This document shows positions 33,131 through 44,389 of a DNA stretch of 64,000 bases, piece by piece (position 1 is the stretch's first letter; each line of letters starts with the position of its first letter). The DNA lies in contig NC_051069.1 in NCBI RefSeq assembly GCF_004664715.2, positions 4,252,001-4,316,000 on the forward strand, in the 5' to 3' direction. The notes below the pieces were generated by a model. It searched no databases, had not been told where the DNA came from, and saw only the letters and a program-made list of their open reading frames with translations. This stretch comes from Peromyscus leucopus. Lineage: Eukaryota; Chordata; Mammalia; Rodentia; Cricetidae. A program made the translations under genes and the position numbers.

Positions 33131-33692
33131 AGAAGCTGTCCTCCAAGAAAAGGGAGGGAAGACATTTGAGACAGCTATGCACAGGATCTCCTGTGGCTAA
33201 AGCATAGCTCTGATTGCCTTCCAGCCTGTGAGTCTGAGGTTCCTCAAACTCTGCAGCAACAAAGTCCAGGTACAGGCCTTCCTGAAGAGAGTGAGCCTCA
33301 GACTCCGTCCTCCTCACTCCCCTGCTGCTCCTTCTCCTCCCTGCCTTCTGTGAATTTTCAGGCTCCATGTCCACTCCTGAGGAGAGAGGGAAGAGTTATC
33401 TAGCAGCTTCTTGAAGCATCTTCGCAGGGCTCCGCCTCAGCAGCCCAAAGTTGCAGCCTTGTCCAAACTGTCAGAGCCATCTGCCTGCAGTCCGCGTGGC
33501 AGAAAGACCATCTGTCAGCCTCTGACCCATGCCTGCTCATCTCGCAGACCACTTGGGCCAGCTCCATGCTTGCTGAGAGCCTCTGAGGTGCCGGCATCCA
33601 CAGTCCATCTCCCCAACCTGACTGACAACTCCCAGGCAGCTAGAAGAGGGGTGCAGAGGGTGAGATGAGCTGAGAAACCATGTTCTCCCTGG
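33131..33692. other. Unassigned GC-richer sequence
   Basis: More GC-rich than its surroundings and free of recognised repeats. No splice-flanked conserved frame could be established. Confidence 0.4.
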
Positions 33693-33693
33693 G

Positions 33694-33746
<53 letters not shown>
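33693..33746. repeat. (CA)n microsatellite
   Basis: About 27 uninterrupted CA units, not obviously attached to a SINE. Confidence 0.98.
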
Positions 33747-33748
<2 letters not shown>

Positions 33749-33982
33749 GAAGGCGTGGAAAGAATGTACATTCTTGTTTGCAACATTTTTTGTCATTCTT
33801 TGCTGTAAGCCCTGACTCATCACAAATATTCTTTTTATGGTATAGGGAATGTACAGCAGGAATGAGAACCATCTTAATCCCTCCTCATCAAGTTAAGCCT
33901 TATAGAGACAATAAAATTGTCAGCATTATAGGATTATCTTAAATTATTGTTCACGGTTCCTCACCTTTAACCACGATCCTGG
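33747..33982. other. Unassigned sequence
   Basis: No feature recognised. Confidence 0.3.
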
Positions 33983-34048
33983 GAGTTCTCAGTCTGAGCT
34001 GCATAATAGAATCCTCTGGCATGCTTGAAAAATAATACCAATGCATGG
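33983..34048 (+). mobile_element. MER5A-like hAT fragment
   Basis: The sequence gagttctcagtctgagctgc, ataatagaatcctctggcat and accaatgcatgggg follows the 5' part of MER5A. Confidence 0.6.
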
Positions 34049-34564
34049 GGACTGTTGCAGACCAATTAAGTTTGAATCTATGAAACAAGGACTGAATGTA
34101 TTTTGGAAACATTGCCTAGATGACTCAAATTGGAATGGTGAAGTGCGATTGAGCAACTACAGAGCTGCAGAGACCAGAAATGCATTAGGAAGGAGGGGAG
34201 CAGAGGGCAGGAGGCCCCGGACCATTCTTCATTTTAGGTGGACAAGGATGGTTTCCATCGAGAACAAAGCAGGTAGCGTGGGCCCAGAGTGAGAGTAAGC
34301 TTGGTATGTAGACAGAAAAAAAATGAAAGCAGTGTAGTGGAACATGAGGAGAGAGGGTGAGGAATAGAGATGGTAGATGAGGAGGAGACCGGCTGGTTCT
34401 GTAAACACATGAAGCTTGTGAGTACAATCTGGGGTTTCCCCCAACTCTACTAGGGGGCTGCTGAAGGATTTTGAGTAATAGAAATAGAACATCTGGTTTT
34501 CTATTCTAAAAAGATTACCCTGCTTCTGTGTGGAAGGTGGATTACAATGGTGTTGTCAGGGAAT
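34049..34564. other. Unassigned sequence
   Basis: No feature recognised. Confidence 0.35.
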
Positions 34565-34850
34565 CAGAGGACTGGGGGTAGCTCAGTGTGTCAAGTCCCA
34601 CACAAGCATAACCACCTGAGTTGTACCCGACATAAAGAAACCAGTCAGGCCGGCACACACTTGTAATCCCAGTGCCAGAGAAGCAGAAATAGGCAGAGCC
34701 CTGGGGTTCACTGGTCATCCTGACTCACCAATAGGAGAGCTCTAGGCTGATGGGAGATGTTGTCTCCAAAGTAAGGTTCCTGGGAGCAAAGCTGACCTCT
34801 CACCTCCACGGGCACACACAGATGCTGTCTAGATACATGCCCCAAAATAA
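34565..34850 (+). mobile_element. B4-type SINE
   Basis: Sequence ctgggggtagctcagtgtgt, cacttgtaatcccagtgcca, cagagccctggggttcactg and gctgacctctcacctccacg. Confidence 0.82.
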
Positions 34851-35191
34851 AAGAACTGGAACAGAGATGGTTTGGAACCTGCAGGGTGTCGGAAGCGGGG
34901 ACAAGGGTGGGTTTAGACTGGCAGTGTGCTTTTGTGATGCTGGAATTATGTTTGGCAAAATTATGAAGACAAAAAGCTAACACGCTGTAGGGAGAAAAAG
35001 AATCCAGATCCCCCAGTGGCAGGGTGGCAGCTGAACCAACACTGGCAGATGCCTAGCCCTGAACGGCTCAACAGAGGAAAAAAGCGTTCCCATATTTGTG
35101 ACAGCCATTGTAGTCTAGTTCCCATTACCAGAAGTATGGGAGTTACATGCTGACAGAATTACTCCTTAGGATATATAAAAATCAGCAATGT
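34851..35191. other. Unassigned sequence
   Basis: No feature recognised. Confidence 0.35.
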
Positions 35192-35395
35192 TGAGCTGGG
35201 GGGTGGCTCAGTTGGCAGAGTGCTTGCCTAGCATGTATGAAGCCCTGGGTTTGATCCTCACTACTACAAAACCAGGTGCCATCCTTGCCTGTAATCTTAG
35301 CTTTTGAGAAGTGGAGGTGGGAGAATGAGAAGTTCAAGGTCATCCTCCGCTGCATAGCAAGTTCAAAGCTAGCCTTGGATAGATGAGACCATTTA
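35192..35395 (+). mobile_element. B4 SINE (ID head + B1 body)
   Basis: The ID-like head gggtggctcagttggcagag and gtgcttgcctagcatgtatg, gggtttgatcctcactacta, is joined to a B1-like body with cctgtaatcttagcttttga and gttcaaggtcatcctccgct. Confidence 0.88.
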
Positions 35396-35458
35396 TTCAT
35401 TCATACCCATTCATTCTTTTGTGAGAGAGCATGTATGCACATGCATGTGTGGGTGCAT

Positions 35459-35476
35459 GTGGGTATGTGTGTATGT

Positions 35477-35519
<43 letters not shown>
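35459..35519. repeat. (GT)n microsatellite with GTAT variants
   Basis: gtatgtgtgtatgtgtgtat leads into a pure GT array. Confidence 0.97.
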
Positions 35520-35520
<1 letters not shown>

Positions 35521-36371
35521 CTGATTTACACCTAAATTTGAGATAGTCTGGAGAATTTGCTTCCAAAAGTTGAGGAAGCCAAAAATATCTGTGTCCTCTG
35601 ATGGAGGCATGGTCTGGCTGTCCTCATTTGGACAAGCCCCATCATCAAGAGCAGCAGGATTGAATAGCTCAAATCTGATGCTTCCAAATATGACAGTCCA
35701 GGGCCAACAAAAACAAGCTGGGGAAGTGAACTCTTGGGGGAGGGAATTATAGTTCAAAGAGCCATTGGAGAGATCAGAAGCATCTGGTCCTAGTACAGTA
35801 CACAGGCCTGTTCAGACACAAGGCTAATTTAGAGTGAGGGTGTTGAGAACCCAGCTAGGACCATGGGCAATGGGAAGGGGAGATCAGTAGCAGGTGACAC
35901 TGGCCTCCTACCCCCTGTCTCCACTGCCATTTTCAAGACCATGCTCTCTAATTGTTCACAGTTAGAACTTGCAGGGAAACCACAGAAAGAAGAAGGGCAT
36001 CAGAGCTGCGGCTAGGGCAGGAAGCTGATTCCCTAGCAGGGAGCCCCAGGTCCTAGAAATGCATAGTCTCTCCCTGCAGTCTCTCAACAGACTCAACTGT
36101 GCTCAACTCTAGCAGCTAGCAGTGAGCAGGATGACAGATGCCTGACATCCCAGGTGAAAATACGAAGCATAATTTATTTCAGCACATCATTTTATCAGTG
36201 ATTAAATGATATAGTAGTATACTCTTAATGTGCTTCCATTAAGTAGATCATCTAAAGCCAGCCTACGATCTCACTGTCTTTCCTAAATACCATGTGAGGG
36301 CCACTGAGCTTCAAAAACTGACTTAGAAAAGAACTTTGCATTGTTATTTAAGAGATGTCAATACAAAAGTT
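35520..36371. other. Unassigned sequence
   Basis: No feature recognised over about 850 bases. Confidence 0.4.
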
Positions 36372-36455
36372 TTAGGGGTTGGGATGTAGCTCAGCAGTGG
36401 AGCACTTGCCTGTCATATCTGTGACACTGAGTTCTAACCCCCAGCCCTGAGAAAT
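36372..36455 (+). mobile_element. ID-type SINE
   Basis: Sequence ggttgggatgtagctcagca, gtggagcacttgcctgtcat and gagttctaacccccagccct: an ID element (BC1/tRNA-Ala-derived), short and lacking a clean A tail. Confidence 0.8.
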
Positions 36456-37134
36456 AGATAAGTTAAATGAAGGAAGGAAGAAAAGCTGATGGACAGATAA
36501 TTGCCCATATTTATAGGATTTCAATAAATGTATACATTGTGCAATGATAAAAATCAGGACAGTGAGAGTGGCAGCCATTTCAACATTTATCCATTTTTAT
36601 GAGAACATTCGAAATGCTCTTTTAGGCAGTTTGGAGTGTGCAAGACCCCACTGCTAACTCCAGTGACCCTACCATGCTGCAGAATGCTGAAGCCTATTTT
36701 TGTGTCTGGGAACCAAGGCTTGCCTGCAACATATGCACATTGTAATGCATATTCAATTGAACATATTTTGGGTCACTAGGTGCTGTGACATGTCTGGATG
36801 TTTAATGCTTTGGACATCTCATTTTGACTCACTGGATGAATAAAAAATATTTTTTTAATTGAAGGCAATGTTTTGGGGGTTAAAAAAATCTCATTCCACC
36901 ATGAAAATATCACCTAGAAATATGTATATTTTTCATGCAGAAGAATGTTTTTAAAAGTTAGGAAGCTATATCTAAATGGAGATGGCTAAACCTTTTCGTT
37001 TTTAATTCCTCAGTTTTATCAAGTAGAAGAAAAGATAACTGTAAGAAATGTTCTGAGCAGTAACCAAGATCATCTTAGATATTCAGAACACAGTATACAA
37101 AATTATTAAGGGATTTATTTTGTTTGACTTTTGT
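36456..37134. other. Unassigned AT-rich sequence
   Basis: No feature recognised. Confidence 0.4.
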
Positions 37135-37231
37135 TTGTTGTGTGTGTATGTGCATGATGTGTGAGGGTATGTCCCATGGCCCACATTTCAAGGTCAGAGG
37201 ACAACTTGCAAGAGCCAGTTCCATTACCTGT

Positions 37232-39195
37232 GGTCAAGATCTAGGTCAGGGGTTCCCATGCTCTGGGCCTTTTCTCTAAAGGACTGGAAATAAAGGCTCA
37301 CAGAGTTCTGCAAAGAAACAAGGCCATTTAATTTGGAGCTAAGTGATAGTGCAGATTAAAGAGGGACACACTGTCACGAATGACAACTGACCACATGAGT
37401 GAGGATATTCTAGGCCTAAACTATATGCTGGAGTCTTTTTATATGGGTTTGCAGGGTTTCTACGTGGTATAGTTTGGGTGGTTCTCTGCTTTAATAGATT
37501 ACATAATCATGACTACAAATGTCTGATTTTATTTATATGCATGCCCAATTATGTATAGGGATAAGAAGGTAAATAGGGAATTGTGGTGGTATTCTAATTG
37601 TACTGAAATGTGATTTTGATTGTATGTTTAATAAATAAAGTTGTCCGGGGGTCAGAGCTATTAGAGCCATAGACAGAGTGTGGCGGTGGTGGCACACGCC
37701 TTTAATCCCATAGATCTCTGTGTGTTCAGGGATATAGCCAGCATTGGAGACATATGCCTTTAAGACCTAGGGGGCTGTACATTCAGACAGTGATGTGGCA
37801 GTCACGTGTTTGGGTTTACAACCAATGAGAAGGCAGAATGACTATGAACCGACTTACACACAGGGAAATGGCTCTCTTTCAGGAAGCTAGGACCACTGCA
37901 GGAGGAAGGGTGAGATTTTAGCTCTGAGCTCTGACCTCTCGGCTTTCTCTTTTACATTGGTTCTGTGTTTCTTATTTAATAAGATGGTTGGTTACAACTA
38001 CAGGGAATCCTCCCTACAGGTTCCTAGAGAACAGTTTTTCTCTTCTATGCAGGCACCCAAAACTACTTCCGGTCAGATCAGCCCTTCTAACTTCCATACC
38101 TGGATACAGTTGGTTCTAACCCAACTGTAAATGGAAACCCTGTACATTTGATTGTTACCAGAGGGAGGGAAAGTCATCATATTGTTGAGAGGTGGGAGTA
38201 CTACATTAGGCAGATGTAGGGGAGGAATGAAGGGGGTTCCGAAGTTGCTAAGTGCATGGATTAAACATGTTAAAGATAAACTCAGAGGCAACGAGATGTG
38301 TCAGAGTCACATTAAAGACTGAAACCCCAGCACTCTCCCCGGAACTCATCTGTCCAAGAGAGAGCCCATGTTTGAATTCTTCTCTTCTGTCCTGATGTCT
38401 CTCATCTGTCTATAGTTTGTGGTTTCTAGCCTTTCTGTGGTCTGTCCTACGTATAATCTGTCACCATTGCCTAAGTGTGTTATGTCCCTAACGATGAGAT
38501 TTGCTCTGTATTTATTGAGAAGCACAAAATTTATCATGTGGGAAAGGAATTATGGATTATTTACAGAAATCTTTACCAGAGTTTTTCAAAGGATTAAGTT
38601 ATTTATGCCAACTGACCCCAAATCACTCAGTACTGCAAACATACTATTATCAAGCAATTTATGCCAAGTTCAGCATTTATGATGGATGTTTCTTGTAGAA
38701 GGTGGTTTTTGACCTATTCACTCATTTCAACAAATGATTACCATGAGACACATACATACACACATATATGTATTGCTCTCTGGGTCAGGGATGTGAAAGA
38801 ACACATAACTTGAGATTAAAACTACACATTGGTTTAGGTTGTGAAAGCTGATTACATGAGAAATCCAAGGCATGTAAGGTTGACTGTTACATTGTTCTCA
38901 AAGAAGTTAGGTGAAATAAACAGGCTGAGCACACAGCAGAATATCAGGCTAAGTCTTAAGTGACCTCAAGGTGCATGATTAACTTGGCTGTGAGGGTCAG
39001 TAAAAATTTCAGTTTCTTAGAATATAGGATTTATTTTGACAAAATGTATCACTATATCTAGGTACATTGTTTGAAGGAGCAAGTATATGCAAAGTGCATG
39101 CAAGTGAAGGTCTAGGCTACAAAAAGCATCATTACAAGAGGTGTACATAACCAAAACCAAATAGGGTCCTACGAACCAAACTATCCCTTGTCTTG
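37232..39195. mobile_element. Unclassified insertion of about 1.96 kb
   Basis: Bounded by the two halves of a SINE, with cctgt on both sides (37227-37231 and 39196-39200) as a possible 5-bp duplication. Without the solo LTR inside it, the insert is about 1.54 kb. It has no open frame of note and no L1 motifs that I can see. It could be a non-autonomous LTR or DNA element, or a two-step event. Confidence 0.5.
37582..38002 (+). mobile_element. Solo LTR of the five-copy family, copy 4 (short subtype)
   Basis: Starts tgtggtggtattctaattgt, ends gttacaactaca. Perfect 6-bp duplication gggaat (37576-37581 and 38003-38008). It holds a B1-like gtggcacacgcctttaatcc and a second partial block (agacatatgcctttaagacc). 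At 421 bases it is shorter than the others and diverges in the middle. Confidence 0.9.
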
Positions 39196-39285
39196 CCTGT
39201 CTCCATTCTCAGGGCATTGAACTCAGGCGGTCAGTGTTGGCAAGTGTCTTTACCTATGGCGCTGTCTCACTGGCCTGTCAACAGC

Positions 39286-40069
39286 ATTTTTGAGAGTCTG
39301 TAACACCATTGATCTCAACAGCCTGATAACAAACATTCAGTTATCACTAAGACACATGTAAGTTGCATGCATTTATTAAAAGATAAGTCACAGCACACTG
39401 GCCATGGTGTTTAGAAGCAAGGCCATGAGATAAGGAATGTCTTGAAGAACTGAATACAGGTGTGAAGGCAAAGGAGAATCATGTCACAGTTCAGTGAGAG
39501 TAAAGCCATAAACTACCAATCCATGATACCACAGCAGACATGGTACATTTATATATAAATAAAAACTAAATCCAACCAGACCATGAGGCACATCTCAGCC
39601 AATCTCAGTGAATTAATTAATATAAGGAGCATATCTTTGCACCAAAGTACAAGCAAATTATAAACTAATAACAAAATGATCTCTGTTCCTCTTTCAGAAT
39701 TTTAAAAATAACCTACAGATTGCTAACTTATTCATGGACAAAAGAAGAAGAAATTAAATCAAATAACATCAGAAGTGAGAAGTAACAGCCCACGCCTTCA
39801 AACACAAACTCTCAGGCTCACATTTAGAGGGACACCCCAACATTGCTTTTCATCGATACTTATATTGAAAAATAAAGATTTTTTAAATTAATGATCAGAG
39901 GATCTCATTCAAGAAATGAGAATCAAAACAACAATTAGAAAAGCACACTGAAAAGGTAAGAAAACAGGGCCATTACTATACAGCAGAAGTTAATGGAACT
40001 GAAAACCGCTTCAACCGAGGCTGACACATTCAGGAAACATTCTTTTGACAACTGCTACTGACTGACGTG
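39286..40069. other. Unassigned AT-rich sequence, possibly L1-derived
   Basis: Around 39660-40015 the A-rich composition and fragments such as agaagaagaaattaaatc hint at decayed L1, but there is no firm motif. Confidence 0.3.
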
Positions 40070-40200
40070 GGCATGAAAGCTTCAGCAGGCCCCTTGTTGG
40101 ATAAAAAGCTCTGCTCTTAAGGGAATTTTATGCTACTTGGGAGACAAATAATAAACAAGATTAACAGGTAAATAAAATCCATGATGATCTATACCAAGAA
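40070..40200 (+). mobile_element. Possible L2/L3 fragment
   Basis: The pattern tgctcttaagggaattttat, gggagacaaataataaacaa is reminiscent of ancient LINE sequence. Low divergence-adjusted support. Confidence 0.35.
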
Positions 40201-40299
40201 AAAACAAACCTAGAGTTGTGGATACAAAGATTTCACAGGCATCAGGAGGTAAAAATCTCAGAGGAGCTGAGGGCAAAGGGGAGGCTCAAACTAGGGCTT

Positions 40300-40710
40300 T
40301 CTGCTCTTTTGAAAATGTACACAACTCATGTTGGGGCAGTCATGTTGGTGAGCCTTTATAGATGTAGCTTCTGATAGTCCTAGACACAATCTCACAGCAA
40401 ACTCCCTGTTCCTCTGGTTTTTACAATCTTTCTGCTCCCTCTTCCAAAGCATACCACGCTTTGGATGCAGGAGGTGTTTTGTAGAGGTATCCATTGAGAA
40501 CGCGCTCCATGACTCAACAGTTTGATTGAAAGAGCCAGAGAGCCAGCCAGTGAGCAGCATTGCCCAATGGTTTCCACTTCGGTTTCTGCCCTGCCTTTCC
40601 TCAATGATGAACTTACCTGGAAGTACAAACTGAAATAAACCCTTTCCTCCCCTAAAATGCTCTTGGTCACGGTGTTTATCATGGCAACAGAAAGCAGACT
40701 AGAACCATGG
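40300..40710 (+). mobile_element. Rodent LTR-like dispersed repeat
   Basis: The front agcttctgatagtcctagac, acaatctcacagcaaactcc resembles a repeat I know from mouse DNA but cannot name with certainty. The end has tgaaataaaccctttcctcc (poly(A) signal) and ttggtcacggtgtttatcat, as in MaLR-type LTRs. It may be one element or two joined. Confidence 0.55.
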
Positions 40711-41019
40711 CATACTCACATATACACAGATGAACAATGTTAAGAATATTCTAGATTAAACGAGCATTTCCAACAACATACTGTGCTCAGGATTCAAACT
40801 ACAACTTCAAATCAGTACAGTTTAAATTTTCCACATAACAACACATTTTTATTGAGTCTCTAGTAAAATTTTAACCTCAAGCCTACCTCCAGGAGCAAAC
40901 CAATTCTACCAAGCACGGAAGAAAGAACTTATTGGGTTGAACATGCCCGCATCTATGAGCGTTGCCCTGCGTGGGCCAAGAACTTTTGTGGGTGTGATGG
41001 TGTTAAGAGTCTTTAGATC
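40711..41019. other. Unassigned sequence
   Basis: No feature recognised. Confidence 0.3.
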
Positions 41020-41158
41020 ATGGGCTAGAGACATGGTGCAATGGTTAAGATCTCTCACTGCTCTTGTAAAGGATCTGAGTTCTGTTCCCAGCACCCATGT
41101 GGTACTCTCCAACCATCTGTAACTCCAGCTCCAAGGACCCAATGCCTTACTCCATGAA
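41020..41158 (+). mobile_element. B2/B3-type SINE, 3' truncated
   Basis: Sequence gacatggtgcaatggttaag, gagttctgttcccagcaccc and atctgtaactccagctccaa; the usual CA-rich end is missing. Confidence 0.85.
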
Positions 41159-41576
41159 GCTTGTTGGAATGTATAGCAACACCTTTAGGGAACAAATACA
41201 CAGATGATCTCAATACTATTTTTTTTTAATTTCCAGATAAGGGCAAAGATGGAGAAAGCTAAAAAGCCATTTTATGACCCAATACAATCTTGATTCCAAA
41301 GTAGGCTAAACTCATTTATGAAAAAAGATATATGCATATTAAACAAAATGTAAATATTCTAAATACAACAGTATGTGCACACACGCATAATGTAATATAC
41401 TTTAAAGGGTATATAGTATCTTTAAAATGCAAGGATATATTAATAGGAAAGCTGCTAATTTCCACTGACATTTTAAAGGGCAAAAAAGAAAGATCTTAAT
41501 AGATTTAGAAAATGTGTTTTCAAAATCCAGAATACTTACATGACAAAAATCAAGTTCATTGAAAATTAAGATTGTA
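41159..41576. other. Unassigned AT-rich sequence
   Basis: No feature recognised. Confidence 0.35.
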
Positions 41577-41945
41577 TTGGAAGTATTGTTCAGTTGGTAG
41601 AATATTTGTTTAGCATGCAGGAGGACCTGGTTTCAATTTCTAGGACTGCATATATTGGGCATGCTTATAATCCCATCATTTGAAATGAAGAGGCAGGAGA
41701 AGCAGAAGTTCAAGATCATCCTTGGTTACGTTTTGAGTTTAGGAGCAGCCTGTGGTGAGGTTATTTAGTCCTTTAATCCTAGTGCTCAGGAGGCAGAGGC
41801 ATATGGATCTCTTTGAGTTCCAGGTCAGCCACAGCTGTATAGGAAGATCTTGTTTCAAAATGAAATAAAACTACCAAACAAACAAACAAACAAATGACCA
41901 GCCTGGGCTACATGAACCTCTACCTTCAAATACAAAGAAGCCCAC
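41577..41945 (+). mobile_element. B4-type SINE split by a B1
   Basis: The left part has gttcagttggtagaatattt, catgcttataatcccatcat and agttcaagatcatccttggt. The right part after 41896 has gaccagcctgggctacatga, completing the B1-like half. Confidence 0.8.
41751..41896 (+). mobile_element. B1 SINE nested in a B4
   Basis: Sequence cctttaatcctagtgctcag, gaggcagaggcatatggatc and a (CAAA)n tail at about 41875-41896. gcagcctg-like sequence on both sides suggests the target duplication. Confidence 0.85.
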
Positions 41946-42744
41946 AAAAATTTCAAATAGCAAACTGATTGATTAATTAGAAATAAAACTAGGAACAAAA
42001 AGAAAATGCCATGGTTTCTTTGTAAAAACACTGAAATTCCAGGGAAAACATATTTAGTGATGAGACAGACAGTCAAGAATTGAAGGACAGGGATGGTAGG
42101 GCCACCAGAGCTACTGAAGGACAGGGGGAATGAAGGCTGGCTCCATCGCTACTGTAGATCGACAATGAGGTTTCAGAGCTCTTGGCAGGGTCAGCTGAGG
42201 CAAGACTTCAGCTTTCCCATATCTCTGTCTAGCTCCTTTCTCTGCTCTCTCCTGATCATCTCCCAGCCTTGAGAGTCTCAGGTGAGACTCTATCAACAAA
42301 TTGCACCAGACAGAAACCACCACTCAGCTCTGCTTTCATGCGGTTAACCCCAAGAGGCTGAGGATATTTCCATATCTGGTCCCCAGGCTAGAGTATTCCT
42401 AAGAGAAAGCATTCCCTTTCATTGCAATTGTGACAGCAGAACAACCATTTCTGATCACACTGTCACCAAGGTGCTTTGATCTGGTAGGAGGAATTTATTG
42501 AAAGAAGGATGGGTGTTCAGAAGCATAATGATGTTTTCTGGGGTCGCCAAGCTTTACTCACTCTGTTTATGCTTAACCATCTTTGGGGACATTCACTGAC
42601 ATATAATCTAACCTCTACACTCTTCTCTAGCTATTAAATGCTCTAATTCTATAATACTATGTAATTCTATAATACTATGTAATGCAAAAATGTATAAACT
42701 TCAAACCCTGAATAGAGCTCTCATGGTGGTGATAGTGGTGATAG
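41946..42744. other. Unassigned sequence
   Basis: It contains the 18-bp x 2 repeat below. No other feature recognised. Confidence 0.4.
42645..42680. repeat. 18-bp x 2 perfect tandem repeat
   Basis: aattctataatactatgt occurs twice in succession. Confidence 0.97.
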
Positions 42745-43117
42745 TGCTGCTGGTTGTGTTTGTGTGTGTGTGTGTGTTTGTTAGTGCGTGTGTTTTTGGT
42801 GGGTGTGCACGTGAGCATGCGGTAGGTCCGAGGTTGACACTGGGTCTCTTCTTTGACTGTTCTTCACATTTAGTTTTTGAGACAGGGTCTCTCATCACCT
42901 TAAAGCTCATCAGTTGGGCCAGGCTGGCTGGTCAATGAGCTTGAGGAATTTGCCTGTCTCTACCCCCCAGCCACCCCTCCCCAAAACTTCCAGAACCTCA
43001 GTGGGGTTACAGGTGCTGCCACACCTGACATTTTAGGTTGTTTTGGGAAATCCAAACAAAGGTCCTCCTGCTTGATGACAGGGACTTTACAAACTGAGGC
43101 GTCCAACTCTCCAGCCC
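42745..43117 (-). mobile_element. B4-type SINE
   Basis: Reverse B4: GT-rich tail, gagacagggtctctcatcac, ccaggctggctggtcaatga, gggttacaggtgctgccaca, with the head ending gaggcgtccaactctccagc. Confidence 0.82.
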
Positions 43118-43401
43118 TGTGATGGATGATCTTCATTGTCAGTTTGATTGGGTCTGGAATCTACAAAGAAATGTCTCCAGGCAGGTCTGTGAAGGGAGTT
43201 TTCAGGATGGGTTAACTGAGGGGGAACGTGCTGCCTTCCTGTCTGCTTTCACTCCTTGCTTGTGTGTTCATCCATCCAAAGGCACCCCCTCTGCTGCCGC
43301 CGCTACCAGTCCAAATCCCGTAAGCCAACCTAATAAATTTCCTTTTGTAATATATATGCATTGTATTAATTCTGTTCCTCTAGAGAACCCTGACTAATGC
43401 A
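43118..43401 (+). mobile_element. MaLR LTR (ORR1-like)
   Basis: Starts tgtgatggatgatcttcatt, has gtcagtttgattgggtctgg and cctaataaatttccttttg, and ends ctctagagaaccctgactaa. No target duplication seen; the left end coincides with the head of a reverse B4. Confidence 0.78.
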
Positions 43402-43754
43402 TGACTCATGATCCCATTCTCTCCTGTCTTCAGGTGAGGGGAAAGGAAGGGCAAAGGGAAGTGACTGGTCCAAGCCAGCGTTGCCTCTAGAGTCACAAAA
43501 GGGAAGCAAGGGCTTGCTAAAGCAAGAGAGCTGTACCTGCTCCACTGCAGAGAGCAGGCAGACAGAAGACAGACAGCGGACAACAGACAGCACTCGGCAG
43601 AACCCTGCTTCCAGAGTTCACCCCACAGTGACCAAAGCACAGGACCTACTCCTGAAGAAGGGCGGCACTCAGCTAAAGAGTTTTACAAGCTGTCATAATG
43701 AGCAATAGGATGTAAGACACAGAGCAAAGCTCCTTTTCAAGTTATACAATGGCT
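43402..43754. other. Unassigned sequence
   Basis: Short frames only; no feature recognised. Confidence 0.35.
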
Positions 43755-43835
43755 GATAGAAGGGTAAGGAAGATGGCGCGTTTCATAAGAGTGCTTGCTA
43801 AGTAAGCATGTGGCCCTGAGTTTGAACTCCTAAAG

Positions 43836-44389
43836 TGTAGCATCAATCTTAAAAGTTCTTATTAATAAAATCAAACCTGAGGCGAGTATTGGGCCATGCT
43901 GGTAGATCAGAGAGACAGAACAAGCCACAGCTATCTCACCTCGCCGGATCCTCAGCTGGTCTTGTCTCCTCAGACTGAGCCTCTGAGTCCTCATCCAATG
44001 GCTCTCAGCTGAACTGCTGCTGAAAGCCTGAAGCTTAACCAGCACATGCTTAACCAGCAAATGCTAACAGCCAAATGCTAACAGCAAATGCTAACTAGCA
44101 AATGCCTAACCAGCCAAATGCTTCTAGTTTCTGGTCCTCACACTTATATACATTTATGCTTTTACCATCATCCTAGATTAAAGCTTGCTTCTGGATTAAG
44201 CATGAGTCACCATGACTGGCTGTTTCAATGTGCCTTGAACTCACAGAGATCCAGAGGATTTCTATCTCTGAATGCTAGGATTAAGTGTGAGTGCCACCAT
44301 TTCTAGCCTTTGTATCTATGCTGTCTGTTCTCTGACCCCAGATAAATTTATTAGAGTACACAATATTTTGGGGAACACAATACACCACA
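43836..44389 (-). mobile_element. Solo LTR of the five-copy family, copy 5
   Basis: + strand starts tgtagcatcaatcttaaaag and ends cacaatacaccaca. Perfect 6-bp duplication ctaaag (43830-43835 and 44390-44395). At 554 bases it is the longest copy, because of a short tandem expansion at 44036-44122. B1-like block: ccttgaactcacagagatcc. Confidence 0.93.
44036..44122. repeat. Short tandem array inside an LTR
   Basis: About six units of 13-16 bases built on taaccagcaaatgc, with small indels. In the sister LTRs the same place holds only one or two related units. Confidence 0.9.

Larger units (their letters stand above)
37135..39285 (-). mobile_element. RSINE1-like SINE split by about 2 kb
   Basis: The left part, 37135-37231, reads ggtcagaggacaacttgcaa, gagccagttccattacctgt. 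The right part, 39196-39285, continues with gggcattgaactcaggcggt, gttggcaagtgtctttacct and ctgtctcactggcctgtc. Together they make one reverse SINE, showing that everything between arrived later. Confidence 0.75.
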
